Origin: Branchiostoma floridae
Taxonomy: Eukaryota; Chordata; Leptocardii; Amphioxiformes; Branchiostomatidae
Assembly: GCF_000003815.2 (NCBI RefSeq)
Contig: NC_049983.1
Coordinates: forward strand, 15,524,963 to 15,588,962
DNA length: 64,000 bases
Direction of reading: 5' to 3'
Part shown: piece by piece, positions 11,001-20,449 of the stretch
Layout: each line of letters begins with the position of its first letter
How positions within the stretch are numbered: position 1 is the stretch's first letter
Program-made: the position numbers and the translations under genes
Notes under the pieces: model-generated
The model's input: only the letters and a program-made list of their open reading frames with translations
The model's database searches: none
Told to the model about the DNA's origin: nothing

Positions 11001-11141
11001 GTTCCATGTTGTTACCTGTTTGCAGATATTGTGATAAACAATAGCAATCAAACAATTTGACGTGCATTGTCTACCTCTACTTGCATCGTTGAAAACTGTA
11101 TCACCTTGATGGTAGTTTGCTGATAATGTTAGTTCAGACAT
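5040..11141 (-). CDS. Autonomous Helitron Rep/helicase polyprotein with N-terminal cysteine-protease-like domain
   Basis: A single uninterrupted ORF of 2033 codons starting at an ATG. Residues about 10-200 look like a papain-fold cysteine protease of the herpesvirus-tegument deubiquitinase type: Cys26 in GRQCTSNC, and Asp158/His160 in VFDSHARN. Residues 306-558 form eleven contiguous 23-residue basic repeats. A Cys-rich block follows (YYCIICKK and LCSKC, about 590-640; DUF6570-like). The Helitron Rep/HUH nuclease has the two-His motif GSPHLHCMFW near 1068 and paired Tyr in YGAAYYACMYISK near 1198. A PIF1-type helicase has Walker A SGAGCGKSFL near 1567, Walker B IDEISM near 1655, GDFFQL, STVHKVQG and YVALSRV near 1980. 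Helitrons transpose by rolling-circle replication: the Rep nicks and joins single strands and the helicase unwinds. All key motifs are intact, so the copy could be active. Element termini were not determined. Family assignment is from memory of the motifs; no search was run. Confidence 0.93.
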   Translation of the reverse strand: MSELTLSANYHQGDTVFNDASRGRQCTSNCLIAIVYHNICKQVTTWNSTDLDIILFKGDELYMSIKSSLPTGVEYLSVDDLPEYLQVNNNFDTAHISIKQSYTGDIFTTEAEYPYYTLQNALTEAFDISDTCFFIAASEMSGSTVALLCTHNKYFVFDSHARNQHTALPDIDGLCTLSMHVSISDLCIFLQQLFQNEKIACNFELVPAEIKSVGCSTNPTDVLCDPMSCSNSSIISPLVSSPQEQSANSTAGIQSCDDIEKMTLPRAKGMLQHIPRTQTNNNNNNDYTTNKAAKRRAQYKRRIENESSMEKAERLKKKRETNKANKQNETNDQKAQRLEKERLRKRSKRQQLTNEQHKQTLEQDRLRKRSKRQQLTNEQHKQTLEQDRLRKRSKRQQLTNEQHKQTLEQDRLRKRSKRQQLTNEQHKQTLEQDRLRKRSKRQQLTNEQHKQTLEQDRLRKRSKRQQLTNEQHKQTLEQDQLRKRSKRQQETDEQHKKRLQKDQLSKTSKKQAETHDQKMQRIEKQRLNRKAKTLHETPDERHQRLRKCCDYQRRATAKKYVKEHSTTFTDYTSEQYKSEYPAFHCYIQQQPKYYCIICKKLLFHDQVQNCSNNTIADTIVNQSDNSGQYFLCSKCSTFLDKQKPIPNAWSNNMDPGDIPLCLKQLTRMETRLVSLKYTFIKLIVLPGGQYGEQGQAISFPTNIETSCQLLPRSQDTAGLVIVHPSQTDKTQIQSTDPQHIVRFSKMHEALTWLIEHNHLYSHVNIATFADWAEHSSEFNPVATDHDETDLSSVPSDVQELSSFPCNYINPDIDLQSLLQGTIDNVPAISLPRETSTPQSIFKETDLEEHCFPQLYPYGKNGFKQTRDVSLTDLQYFQSRLLNINDRWRKNIPWLFFALNSYEIKKLYNQISIVCRIQKQGNVTSQSLAQPVTAGDFHQQINEDVQSTSYTFMKNIRGTAGYFKDQLLNLLAKINTIGPPTWFVTMSANDLNWPELFMTLNPDLTYEQAKVLPQQVKWNLMRSDPVMCAIHFNRRTDAVLRFILNSHNHPIGVITDHWIRVEFQLRGSPHLHCMFWVENAPDLDTIEGRQSAPAFIDKYISTQLPDDQNSLLYQLVSKYQTHHHTSTCKKRRVNCRFYFPREVSDTTRLRLDVDPNRSAQFYVTKRAQRDIWINAFNPTLLMHMQSNMDIQMVGSKYGAAYYACMYISKAEPENLRRAISTALSTLPPQSTKRQRLAQIGNTVLSHRLVSAQEVGYRLANLPLIRSSRQTLSINTRPPESRMRLLKPRDELAQLDNASTDIFIKGTAQYYAMRPHGEIWDKMSLYTFAASYSMISTEPSSSCESFKLQECDKWIKKRSKYACVRGTRLSSGNGDDYFYGLLYLYCPWRDENDILHGYTSAQDAFIAKKNLFDYSIAQHVHFTSEIEQAIMQVRLLSNDLSSIADTLAPNVTHQQLQTYHDFDTADLYLDPHWTSQNAHQATAATQTTTAHDVDNISENLTIVHDDSLAWNTLTSNTMTDDAFYQALTNMSHDQQQVFNTIKEHFTELQKHHANQGNPKPQPLRLLVTSGAGCGKSFLIKVLNEYLIRISNHPTSPVILTAPTGVAAFNIGGSTVHSALSLPVDHTQRGKTKYLPLGAEKLSQLRRKFNNIHTIFIDEISMISNDRLEHIHLRLSEIKDTTADQHSYFGNLNIIVFGDFFQLKPVFGKFIFEDSQNHQEPFPHLWRSFFKPLFLTINHRQENDKQYTELLNRVRLGLPSSADIKLLESRLMTKSDIEQSPFSSALHIFPTRKQAAEYNKEELERLHLQTNTQVHILKANDEMIDGPVNTKSIPADDLISANTSETAGLEKNLHLAQGCRVMLLRNILSEDGLVNGAQGTVEEFLFQSSATNEQSNVNEQVITGVYVKFDNPKVGQTIQDPSKNNAILISPITARFFAHYSTVFTRTQYPLQLSYGSTVHKVQGLSLTKAVLDIGHKVFSPGQTYVALSRVTSLEGLALLAFEPKRISVFQSVIKEMTRLTESVEQNKQPQQSKDT
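9468..10226 (-). repeat. Eleven 69-bp units coding a 23-residue STPR-like repeat array
   Basis: Within the Helitron ORF, residues 306-558 divide into eleven consecutive 23-residue units with no gaps. Six central units (9675-10088) are almost identical at DNA level. The flanking ones are diverged and begin ETNDQ, ETDEQ, ETHDQ and ETPDER. The start ET/LTxEQ..RL and the 23-residue period match the STPR (score-and-three peptide repeat) DNA-binding fold known from silkworm FMBP-1. That match is from memory and is an inference. The outer units are old and the inner six look recently amplified. Confidence 0.7.
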
Positions 11142-11238
11142 TATGGAAAAATGCAGGAACTGTTGTTACTTTGGTCACTATAGTTTGATCAAGTTTGAGT
11201 ACCAAATCTTCTGAGTTCATGTTTGCAGCGCTGGCATG

Positions 11239-11699
11239 GTTTGGTCAAGCGTGGGTGCCAAGTCTGCAACGTTGGCAGCTCTGGCACAGTTTAGTCAAGC
11301 GTGGGTGCCAAGTCTGCAACGTTGGCAGCTCTGGCACAGTTTGGTCAAGCGTGGGTGCCAAGTCTGCAACGTTGGCAGCTCTGGCACAGTTTGGTCAAGC
11401 GTGGGTGCCAAGTCTGCAACGTTGGCAGCTCTGGCACAGTTTGGTCAAGCGTGGGTGCCAAGTCTGCAATGTTGGCAGCTCTGGCACAGTTTGGTCAAGC
11501 GTGGGTGCCAAGTCTGCAATGTTGGCAGCTCTGGCACAGTTTGGTCAAGCGTGGGTGCCAAGTCTGCAACGTTGGCAGCTCTGGCACAGTTTGGTCAAGC
11601 GTGGGTGCCAAGTCTGCAATGTTGGCAGCTCTGGCACAGTTTGGTCAAGCGTGGGTGCCAAGTCTGCAACGTTGGCAGCTCTGGCACAGTTTGGTCAAG
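11239..11699. repeat. 50-bp minisatellite, about nine copies
   Basis: The unit TTGGTCAAGCGTGGGTGCC continues with AAGTCTGCAACGTTGGC and AGCTCTGGCACAGT and recurs every 50 bp. The only visible variants are a C/T change in the GCAAC/GCAAT position and one TTAGTC. It lies about 100 bp upstream of the Helitron start codon, that is, in the 5' region of the element on the minus strand. Because 50 is not a multiple of 3, all three plus frames remain open; these are artefacts. Confidence 0.93.
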
Positions 11700-12599
11700 T
11701 GCTAGGTTATATAACTGTTTAGTAAGGTAGTGGTTCTCACAGAGTATATTTTACTTGAACTGTATAATAACACAACTGTATGAATGATGTTAACTTTATT
11801 CGGATTGTTTCGCTGTTAAGAACGGCTCTGTTACAGTACAACAGGGTTTTATCAAAGTGCACTGTAATAATCAAATTTATCAGTAGATGTGTCCTGAATT
11901 TCTGAAAGAACAAACAAAGTATTGTCACCATAAACAACATAAAATATTAACATGGCATATACAGTAATGGAAATATTTTTTTAATGGCAAGATCATGTGA
12001 AAGGTAAATATTTTAAACTAAAACAGGTCTGTGGTATGTTTAATGGAACGTTTCGCTTCTTTTAGTAACGCAATTATGCTTTTACTTGACGGAGTCGTGA
12101 CGTCACGCGTCAGACTCACTCCGTCGAGCTCGGTCAGAATCTTCCCTTTCGAAATTATAAATTAAATGTGGGTAATTCTATTTTCAACGCATCCGAGGGC
12201 TACTATTTTGCTGAAAGAAGTTTGTTACACGAAAATAGCCTGAAATTTCTTAGAGTAAGAAATTTCCGAATACGCCCCCCTCCCACACCATGTCAAATGC
12301 GGCGCACGCATCTTACACAATTCTAGATTTTGTAGCGGTGATTTTCCATAAAACAAAGTAAATGACATGTCAAACTGTTCTCTACAATGTCTGTTTTATT
12401 ATAACCAAACAGCGAACATGTTAGTTTATAAATTGTACACAATGTTACGAAGAAATCCTCACCGTTCACATCCGTCTCTGCAAATTCCTGCTTATAAGCC
12501 ATGCATAAACCAAGCAGCACATTCATGGTAGGCCGATACGTATGTCATAACGTTTACATACCGTCGAATCTGCAGGGTAGAATATCTCGCTAGCACGGT

Positions 12600-12785
12600 A
12601 TGGCATGGTCGACCCGGACGGACGGACGGACGGACAGACGGACAGCAATCTAATATCAGTCTGATTGCCTTTCGCCGCCGAAGGGCGGCGAAAGACAAAA
12701 AATTCGGGACCGAGAAAAAGCGGTCGAAATGGCCAGGTGGTCGCTGAGAAGAGGTGGTCGCTCGGGCAGGTTTGACTGTATATAC
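12600..12785. repeat. Repeat remnant with GGAC microsatellite, strong hairpin and TTTGACTGTA terminus
   Basis: The segment holds a (GGAC)n run at 12613-12635 and a perfect 11-bp stem (CTTTCGCCGCC / GGCGGCGAAAG) with a 4-base loop at 12669-12694. It then has two GTGGTCGCT repeats and the end AGGTTTGACTGTA. The complement of that end, TACAGTCAAACCT, followed by GACCACCTG-type sequence, resembles the segments at about 19535-19630 and 23540-23740, so I take it as one end of a dispersed transposon family. Confidence 0.5.
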
Positions 12786-13151
12786 CCTTGAATCATCCCA
12801 GTCCCAGCTGAAGTGTGTTTGAGATAAAGGCTCATTTAATGACAATTCATTGAATTTTACTTTAGGTATTTGTCACTTGTCAAGTTGTCAGCTGAGTGAT
12901 AGGTCAGACGTGTTCCATAAAGTATAGCCTGCCTGATACTGTAAATGCAGACATTTTCGCGGTGGTTTTATGTTAATGGTTTTCTCGAGGTAGTCTTACA
13001 ACAAACATTTTTCCATTACAGTATGTCACTACAGTGTATGGCACTGCCACAAACTAAAAATCATTGCGAACACTCCACTTTCCCGCTAACACGAAATTGA
13101 ATTCCAGTGAACTTAAATGCATTCACAGTATCCAGTAGGAAGCATGTCTTA

Positions 13152-13564
13152 GGCCCAATCTACACACAGTTTTACCGATATCTGTGGAGATGTCGGGAGG
13201 GATCTAGAATGTAGGGGGCCGGACACCCATGGCACTTGCAGTCATAAACACATAGCGCGATTTTCCACATGGCGTTATGTGCTAATGAGCCTTCCCAAAG
13301 TCGGGAAGCATCTACACGCGCGCGAAGCTGTCGGGGACCCCTGCTAAGCTATTGGTAAAGTATCGTACGAATGGTCCGGACCTTTCGGGAGAAATTTTCC
13401 CGATATCGTAATGGCGATATAGTAGTTCCATCTAGACGATGAAAAAAAGCTGTCGTTGATATCGTAATGGCGATATAGTAATTCCATCTAGACGATGACA
13501 AAAAGCTGTCGGCGAGAGGTTGTAGGCTCGCCGATATTGGGAAAAACTGTGTGTAGATCGTGCC
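13152..13564. mobile_element. MITE with GGCMCRATCTACACACAG termini (Harbinger-like)
   Basis: The left end GGCCCAATCTACACACAG and the complement of the right end (GGCACGATCTACACACAG) form inverted repeats of about 35 bp. They are flanked by TTA on the left and TAA on the right, close to the 3-bp TWA target of PIF/Harbinger elements. Inside, a segment of about 64 bp (GATATCGTAATGGCGATATAG and following) is tandemly duplicated at 13402-13512. There is no transposase. Confidence 0.65.
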
Positions 13565-14478
13565 TAAAGCTCTGTTCCCAGAAAAGTTTCGGTGCCCTGC
13601 TCTTCAATTCCTGTTTGAATGAACGATAGATATGGAAACCTGACAAGAGGATATCCTTTAACACTTTACCCCTTCAACAAGACCTTATTGTTTACAACTA
13701 TATGTGTGAATAAGTGAAAAAGTCCACTTCAACAAGACCTTATTGTTTACGGTTGTACGTGTGAATAGGTGTAAAAGCCTAGTCCGGAATCGGTAAATCC
13801 TTCAATGCAACAGGTGAACAGGGGTTTCTTTTGTTGGAAGTACCTGTATATGGGGTCTTTAAAGTATCAGCTTTCAAGGTGGGCAAATAGGGTGACACCA
13901 GAAACCTTAAAAGTTAAACAAGAGAGTCTTGTATAACTGTAGGTCAATTGTTTCAGAGAGAAATTCAAGTTTGCCTTTGTCAGCATTTCTTATTGTATAA
14001 AACTGGAGAAGTAGAAAAAAAATTATAATAGTATATAGTGAATCTTAAAGATTTTGTCACAACTATTTAACTAAAATTTAGGTCTGGGGAAATATTTTAG
14101 AACAGATCTGGCAATAGACATGATTGATAGCAGGAATTTTTCCAAGTATTCTTTACTATGACAAGATGAGTTCTCTGAATAGCTTTCTTTTGAGCTGCAA
14201 GGTGACAGATGGTAAGGCAGATGATATGACAAACTGACAAAAGGATGTCTGAAGGTACAAAGTTAATTATTAAGCTTTGATCAGAGGTTTATGTGGGGAT
14301 CATACTGTGAACTTTGAAATGTTCCTGGTGATTAATTTTTGCAACAACATCTCTACTGTGAATTTACGACATCAGTAATATGGTTTTCCACAGTACATGT
14401 TACAACTGTACTACTGAATTTTTTTAAGCACGACCTTAAAAACCAGCAAGAATAAATGAATTTACAGTATTGACATGA

Positions 14479-14839
14479 CAGGGCTCGAAATTCATTTTTG
14501 GGATTAGGTGCACTGGTGCACCCAGCTTAAAAAATTGGGTGCACCAAAAAAATTTTGGGTTCACCACTTAAATTTAAGTAGAATGTCGAAAAAACCTAAT
14601 AACAAAACTTAGTTACAAGCTATCAAATTCTTTAACAAGTAACATGACAGACATTTTTATTATCTTTCTAACACTTAGATGTCAAGAATATGATGTATAC
14701 TAGTATACTTGATATCTTTTCATACATAAACCTAAGAAAATATTTGGGTGCACTCTGTGCACCCACTGAAAAAAATTGGGTGCACAGTTCCAATTTTAGG
14801 TGCACCTGGGTGCACATGCACCCAGTATTTCGAGCCCTG
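14479..14839. mobile_element. hAT-like MITE with CAGGGCTCGAAAT ends
   Basis: The termini CAGGGCTCGAAAT and ATTTCGAGCCCTG are perfect inverted repeats. The flanks CATGA (14474-14478) and CATTA (14840-14844) look like a 5-bp target duplication with one change. The interior is rich in GGGTGCACC words arranged as short palindromes. A second copy in the opposite orientation lies at 38766-39098. CAGGG termini are usual for hAT elements, though the classic hAT duplication is 8 bp. Confidence 0.75.
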
Positions 14840-15109
14840 CATTACAATGGGATCAAACCAAAGGTGTGGCAGTGACAGTGGCACCTGTCAATATACCTAC
14901 CAACCACTTTTTGCCTAACCAGGCCAGTCACTCATCTTTACATAAGGATATCTGGACTTCCTGTGACATTTTGGATTTTTTTACAGCATGACTCAACATT
15001 TTCTACTGTTCAAACTTTGAAAGTTTGAAAGAACTCAGCATATGACTCAACATTTTCTTAGGACAGATACTCCACCCCAAAAGGCAGCAAGCGTAGGATG
15101 CTCTTTTGC

Positions 15110-15300
15110 CCACCAACAAGGTGGTCTTGTGGTTAGCGATGTTGACTTCTTGGTACTGGCCATGGGTTCGAATCTCTGGCACAGGGCTCTAGCCAGCTCG
15201 ACATTTTTTTCCGTCAGCCAATTCCTGTTGTCGCGAAAACACTATTCCAGGAGTTAGAGAGACTGAACTGAGACCTTGAAAAACGGGTTTTAATGAGATT
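15110..15300 (+). repeat. tRNA-derived SINE
   Basis: An A-box-like TTGTGGTTAGCG is followed about 35 bp later by the box B GGTTCGAATCT, then by a non-tRNA body (AGCCAGCTCGACATTT, CCGTCAGCCAATTCC) ending near TTTTAATGAGATTAT. The body recurs in reverse orientation at about 28345-28512, and a diverged head and body occur at about 18905-19010. That makes this a dispersed family and not a tRNA gene. Confidence 0.65.
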
Positions 15301-15588
15301 ATCGAATTACGGAAAAACGGACGCTGAGCCCTGCTCTGGCAGGCCCCTATGCCTTGCCCTCCATGAAGGCACTTGTTTAAAACGCCTTGTCTGATCCAAT
15401 TAAAAGTAACCCAAAGGGTGGGTCTCCTGTTTCCCTATAAACCAATTAATTATCATCTCATTATCACTTGCCCAGTAATCTGGACTGTCTACAAAAGGAA
15501 ACACCTAATGATGTGATTATCACAGGTACTTAACACCATCGTGAAAGCACCCCACATCTCTGCCCACATCTATTGTATGTATTCTGTA

Positions 15589-15747
15589 TAGCCTCTACCA
15601 GGCTCCCAAGGTCGCTGGAAAATAGTAGAAATTGGCCAAAATAGACTGAAAACACACCAGAGGAGTTGGTTGGCCGAGGAGTAGTCTATTTAGTATTTGT
15701 CCAATTTCTACTATTTTCCAGCGACCTTGGGAGCCTGGTAGTGGCTA
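15589..15747. mobile_element. Foldback MITE with TAGCC terminus and 8-bp duplication
   Basis: Two arms of about 60 bp (TAGCCTCTACCAGGCTCCC and onward; complement ending GGCTA) leave a spacer of about 30 bp. ATTCTGTA occurs directly on both sides (15581-15588 and 15748-15755). The TAGCC start and an 8-9 bp duplication are shared with the elements at 38-866 and 22213-22329. Confidence 0.8.
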
Positions 15748-15999
15748 ATTCTGTATGCTCTGAAAAAAGTCTGTCAGTATGTAATTGTAAAGGCCCCTTC
15801 CCAGCAAAGTTTGTGGAAACATCTAACTCAGAGGAAACTAAAAATTTTTTTAAAAGTGGATATTTGCGAAACAGGAGAAAAAGAGATCTGGTTTGATCGG
15901 AAAACAGCTTACCTGACAAGTGTGTGAGTTCTAATTCTAAAGGACACTTTTTAGCAGAATTATGACAGCACTACACTCTCAGGCAATGTTGAATTTCGG

Positions 16000-18900
16000 C
16001 CTGCAACCCTCTAGCAATTAACAAATTTGGCCAATGGTTGTGGTGTCAGTGTGATGTTAGTTGTAAGGTTTGACAAACTTGCCCCTCACAGTGATTGACC
16101 TTATTATCATCTAATTGTCGCCATCCTAATAATCCGAATCATTTTGACCTGGTGAGAGTCTGACCATGAACTTTTGACCGGTCCTTTACCCAGTTTTATT
16201 CCCTTATAAAAATCAGGTCAGGGTTAGGGTGCCTATGTGGTGTGTACACTGACTGTACCAGAATGTGAACATGTGATTGATCATTGACTCTTTGATATTT
16301 ACCAAATTGGTATCACGTTTTTTGCCTTCCGCTTCCAGAAATATCCCAAATTTTAACAGTATACTTTTTGCAGTGGAAGTCCAAGGTCAAATTCTTTAAA
16401 TGCCTTTACATTGAAGTTTAACAGTAAACTACTGTACATCATTTTAAAAGTTTCCAGGGAATTGATTTTGCTGTAGAAGGGAACAGGAGATATTTACTGT
16501 GTTTTAAATTAATGATTGAAACAATTTTTACAGTGGAAGATAGACTACATGATAAATAGACTACATGATTATGTTGTAATGAGTTCATAATATGAAATCA
16601 CTGAAAGAGGGAACATATAGAAACCCCCTGTGTATGTTTCACAATCTACAGTAGGAATGTTATGTTCTTGCTTTATAAATTGTAACAAACTGACCACACA
16701 CTGGACTTTTGAAGAGCTTCATACTTTATTGTCTTCCCTCCAGGACTCTTAGCACCAGAGTAAACTAACGGGACTAGTCTACTTCTAAAGTACTTTAAGT
16801 AGTCATGATAAGTGATCACATGGTTTGCAGTGGGTTCATAACAAGGATGAAAGAGCTGCAGTGTTGACCATCTATTGCCCAATATGTCTATTCCCTTTTA
16901 AGATTTAGGTCAGATTGTTATTCAGATGGGTACACGTGGTGTGGGTGTGTGCTCCGAACTTCCACACAGTATCCGAATTTAGACATGTGATTCATGCCTT
17001 GATATTTTGCGAATCAGTAGCACATTTTCGGCCATCCCTCCCTGGTGATATTCATTCCTAGCCTGGATGCCCGATCTCATTGATATCTATTGTTTATCAG
17101 GGGGCCTGTGGTAGCATTTCCTTGAGGACATGTTGGTGTTGGTCCGTGCAGGTCCTGGATACAGTCTGGCAGTGGCCAGGCTTATCTATTGGTGAAAAGC
17201 ATAGAAATCCAATCCTCTAAGTCTGATCCACTTTGGATTAGGGTTTACCATGGTTGAGAGACCTGTACATGTAATTGCCTTGTTTTCTAATCTAATTTGG
17301 GATTATTAGGAAGGTGATAACTAAATGATAATTAGGTTATCTACAAGAACCCCAGGGTGCAAGTTTATTGTTAGTTTATCTTCCCTTTTATTTTGCCAAT
17401 TGGAACAGGAAGTGGTTGAAATGGAGATTATGATGGAAAGATGAGCTTGTTTTATCATCTCATAATTTTTGAAGACATTATTCTCATCAAATGCTGTGCA
17501 TAATATAATAAGGGAAATTTGGCCATTTTTTAAGGATCTCGGGCCATACCAGTTTATGTCTTTATGTCCTTATTTCTCTGGCATGTGGAAGTATGAATAA
17601 AAGCAAAATGTGAAGTTGAAAGAAAGGAAAGCTAAAAGGGAAATTTGACAAACAGTATGAACCAAAGTGCAGGCTTTCCCAGGTGTTTTTTTTTCTTTTT
17701 TCATGTTGACTGTCTTTGTTCAGCACTTTCCTTTAAAATATGACAAAAAGGAAGTAAATCAGTGCTGTTAAGCCTAAACTTTACACTGTAGCAGGCCCCA
17801 AGAAGTGTACGTGCAGTTTCGCTGCACCCAAGGTTATCGCACGAACTTTGGAATCAAGCTCATTGAAGGAAAGGACGTAGGCCATGTAGTAAGTAGGGCA
17901 TTTAATCAGAGATTGGAGTAGCCGTGCGTAACGACATGTAGGCACGCTGTTGCTTGGTTATTTATTAGCTCGATATCGTTACATATTCTATTTATAAACT
18001 TAAAGTAAGGTCAGAGATACATCAATGAAGGTTTGACATCCAGGTAATAAGATAATCAAAATCCAAGTCAGGTGGTTGAGTTCTGCAATAACTATTTGGC
18101 AAAAGCTCAGAGATTTTTTCTGGGATTTTTAGTATGTACAACACTGGAATTTGAAAATGTAATTACATGAAATTTTCAACGTTTTGCTCCAACATTCATT
18201 CATGAACTTTTTTTTAAAGGCTGGAAACAACCATGTTCAAGATTTCTCTAAATCTAGTAATGTGGGTCTAGCTCAGTTTACAATGAATAAAAAATGTTTC
18301 CCCCTCTTTTTGCATGTCATCAAATTCCCAGAAAGGTTCCAACAAAAGAAAATCCCCTTTTCACACCTGAAAGTGGGATGATGCAAACAGGAACTGCTTT
18401 TACATGAGCTCACACAAGTAAAATCACACCACTACTGGGGGCATGTTAGGGGGCGGGGCTTGGGTGATGCAATGCCTGACCAAGTTGTTTTTCAGCCAGG
18501 ACTAGTCCATTTTGTACGGGGTGCTCAGGACATGAAAACCTTTTTTCTCCTAGTTCACAAGACAAAATGTATATATCGATTACAAACAATTATGATCTCT
18601 TGATGTTTTTTGCTTGTTGGTATGTTTCTTATACTGTAAATGTGTAATATTCATTTGTTGCCACATAAAGTGTTTAGAAAAACCCTTGGTTCCCCATAGG
18701 AATGGTACAGTCTGCATCATTTGAATATCGGCCCAGTCTTGGCTAGGGGTTGCATCACACCACAGTGGCTGATTGATGGCATGTAGGACAGAGGTGTAGG
18801 TTGTTTTTCTCAACCGCTGGTCACACGCTCATCCTTCCACTGCCAAGTAGTCCTTTGTACCAGCCTGGGCCATTTTCTGGGAGAGGAAAAAATTGTTGTG
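16000..18900. other. No gene recognised
   Basis: Mostly AT-rich sequence without long open frames. Nothing here matches SAMTOR's missing N-terminal region or any family I recognise. It is probably intron or 5' flank of SAMTOR. Confidence 0.4.
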
Positions 18901-18904
18901 CAAG

Positions 18905-19010
18905 CAGCCCTTGTGGTCTTACATTTGTGAACAGAGGGGAGGCTTGTTCGTAAGCGCAGTCATGGGTTCGTTCTCGGTCTGCATCCACTTTGACCGTCAG
19001 CAATTCCCTG
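18905..19010 (+). repeat. Diverged SINE copy
   Basis: The order of GTGGTCTT, CATGGGTTCG(T)TCTC and CCGTCAGCAATTCC parallels the SINE at 15110-15300. The overlapping 88-codon frame (18893-19159) ends at a donor-like GATG|GTAAGG in the phase that would suit the next SAMTOR exon. Its protein does not resemble SAMTOR, so it is not called an exon. Confidence 0.4.
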
Positions 19011-19534
19011 AGATACAGGCGGGCATGAAGTCTTGTCGGAGCGAGTATCAACAATATGAACTTCAGTGGCCGCTAGAAGATATAGATGGTAAGGGCTACA
19101 GTTGGTTGTTTTGTGTAGGTGTATTATGCTGTACGACTGTATTTCTTTTAAATTTTTAATTGTTTTTTATGGCAGTTGCAAATGAATGGGATTGGGCCTT
19201 TATTCTATTGTTAACGTCAGTTCTTTTGAACTTCATTGACGGCAACTTCGTTTCAATGCACAAAGTGTTCCTGGGACTCAGTGTCGAGCAAAAATTTGAT
19301 TTAGTTTGAATGGAAAAAAGGATTTTTATACATCATTAGATCATAATAAAACATAAAGACTGGTATTTTACAGGCTTCAGTTGAGGCTGCCTTATTTTAG
19401 ATGATGATATTCAGGTGGTTTATGTCTTTGGTGTTTAGGAGGTTAAAGAGAAGATATTAAAGGAAAATGTCAGAATAAGGTATTGCATCCCTGTGCTAGT
19501 ACACAACCTTTCTATGGCTTCTTTTTGGTCCTTA

Positions 19535-19630
19535 GTAATAGGTTGACCACCTGTATGTAGAGATCACTCTGGATTTAAATGTCTTGAAAAGTCACTGTAG
19601 TCAGGTTTTACTATATTTCCTGTTGAAAGT
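19535..19630. repeat. Fragment of the TCAAACCTG/GACCACCTG transposon family
   Basis: Contains GTTGACCACCTGTATGTAG and ends GTAGTCAGGTTTTACTAT, whose complement resembles ACAGTCAAAACCTG at 23546. Similar words occur near 12760. Only a fragment is visible. Confidence 0.4.
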
Positions 19631-20110
19631 CAAACAGTTTGGTTCAAGCATTTCCTGTGAAACATACTTCATTATTTGGTTGAAGGTTATTATTTTTTGT
19701 GAATAAGGTCATGACTGGGCAAGTTAGACGTGTTCTGGTCAGTGCTGGTCTGGTGGCCCAGATATTCTGACATGACATTTCAGTTTAGTTTTCAGTTCAC
19801 TTTATCGTCAGAAAAGTGACGCTAGTCAGGATCTCTACTGTACAAGTTCCTGTATATAGTATATAGTAGTAAGGTCATGACTAGGTCGGTTGTACATGAA
19901 ATGGTCAGTAGTGTGCTGGACGTTCAGTACGTGAACTAGCCACAGTACGTGAATCGGTCAGTGTGTCCAATGGTCGATACAATATAACTTTATTGCACAA
20001 CAATTGTACGAGGTACAAAGTATGGCATCTACATAACTACAGTGCTATAACTTAACTTAGGGCTTATCTAACTAATACAGGAGTTGTAGTATGGGATAAG
20101 TTTCTTACAA

Positions 20111-20449
20111 TCATTGGAGGCTTTTACAATCATTTGGGGAATTTCTAATGTCAAAACCTTCTTTGATATATTTTCCTATATCTGCCATGCAGGGATTGTC
20201 ACATGTCATTATGTATCTGAATTTGCACTTCAGGTCCATTTGGATAAATCCTTGTGTACAAAATGACAGCCTTCTGTATAGAGAATTGCGTATATCGGAA
20301 TATTTGGGACATACAACCATAAAGTGATATTCGTCTTCGATTAGCTCTGGACAGAATGGACAAACCCTCTGGTCAATAGGGATTTTTTGGAATCTTCCAG
20401 TTTCTACATTTAATTTGTGACAGCCAATTCTGACATGTGCACTGGTCAA
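20111..20449 (-). pseudogene. C-terminal fragment of a non-LTR retrotransposon (post-RT zinc-binding region)
   Basis: The frame of 112 codons begins TSAHVRIGCHKLNVETGRF and continues with RVCPFCPELIEDEYHFMVVCPKY. That Cys-x2-Cys...His...Cys pattern is typical of the region after reverse transcriptase in LINE proteins (zf-RVT type). RT itself is missing, so this is a 5'-truncated relic. It is oriented opposite to SAMTOR. Confidence 0.65.

Noticed and set aside
11195-11730. Overlapping repeat-rich frames of 134-175 codons
   Set aside because: A 50-bp repeat cycles through all three frames, so all are open; there is no sign of coding selection.
18893-19159. Possible SAMTOR first exon ending GATG|GTAAGG in the right phase
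   Set aside because: The sequence aligns with a SINE of this window and the encoded residues do not resemble the SAMTOR N-terminus.
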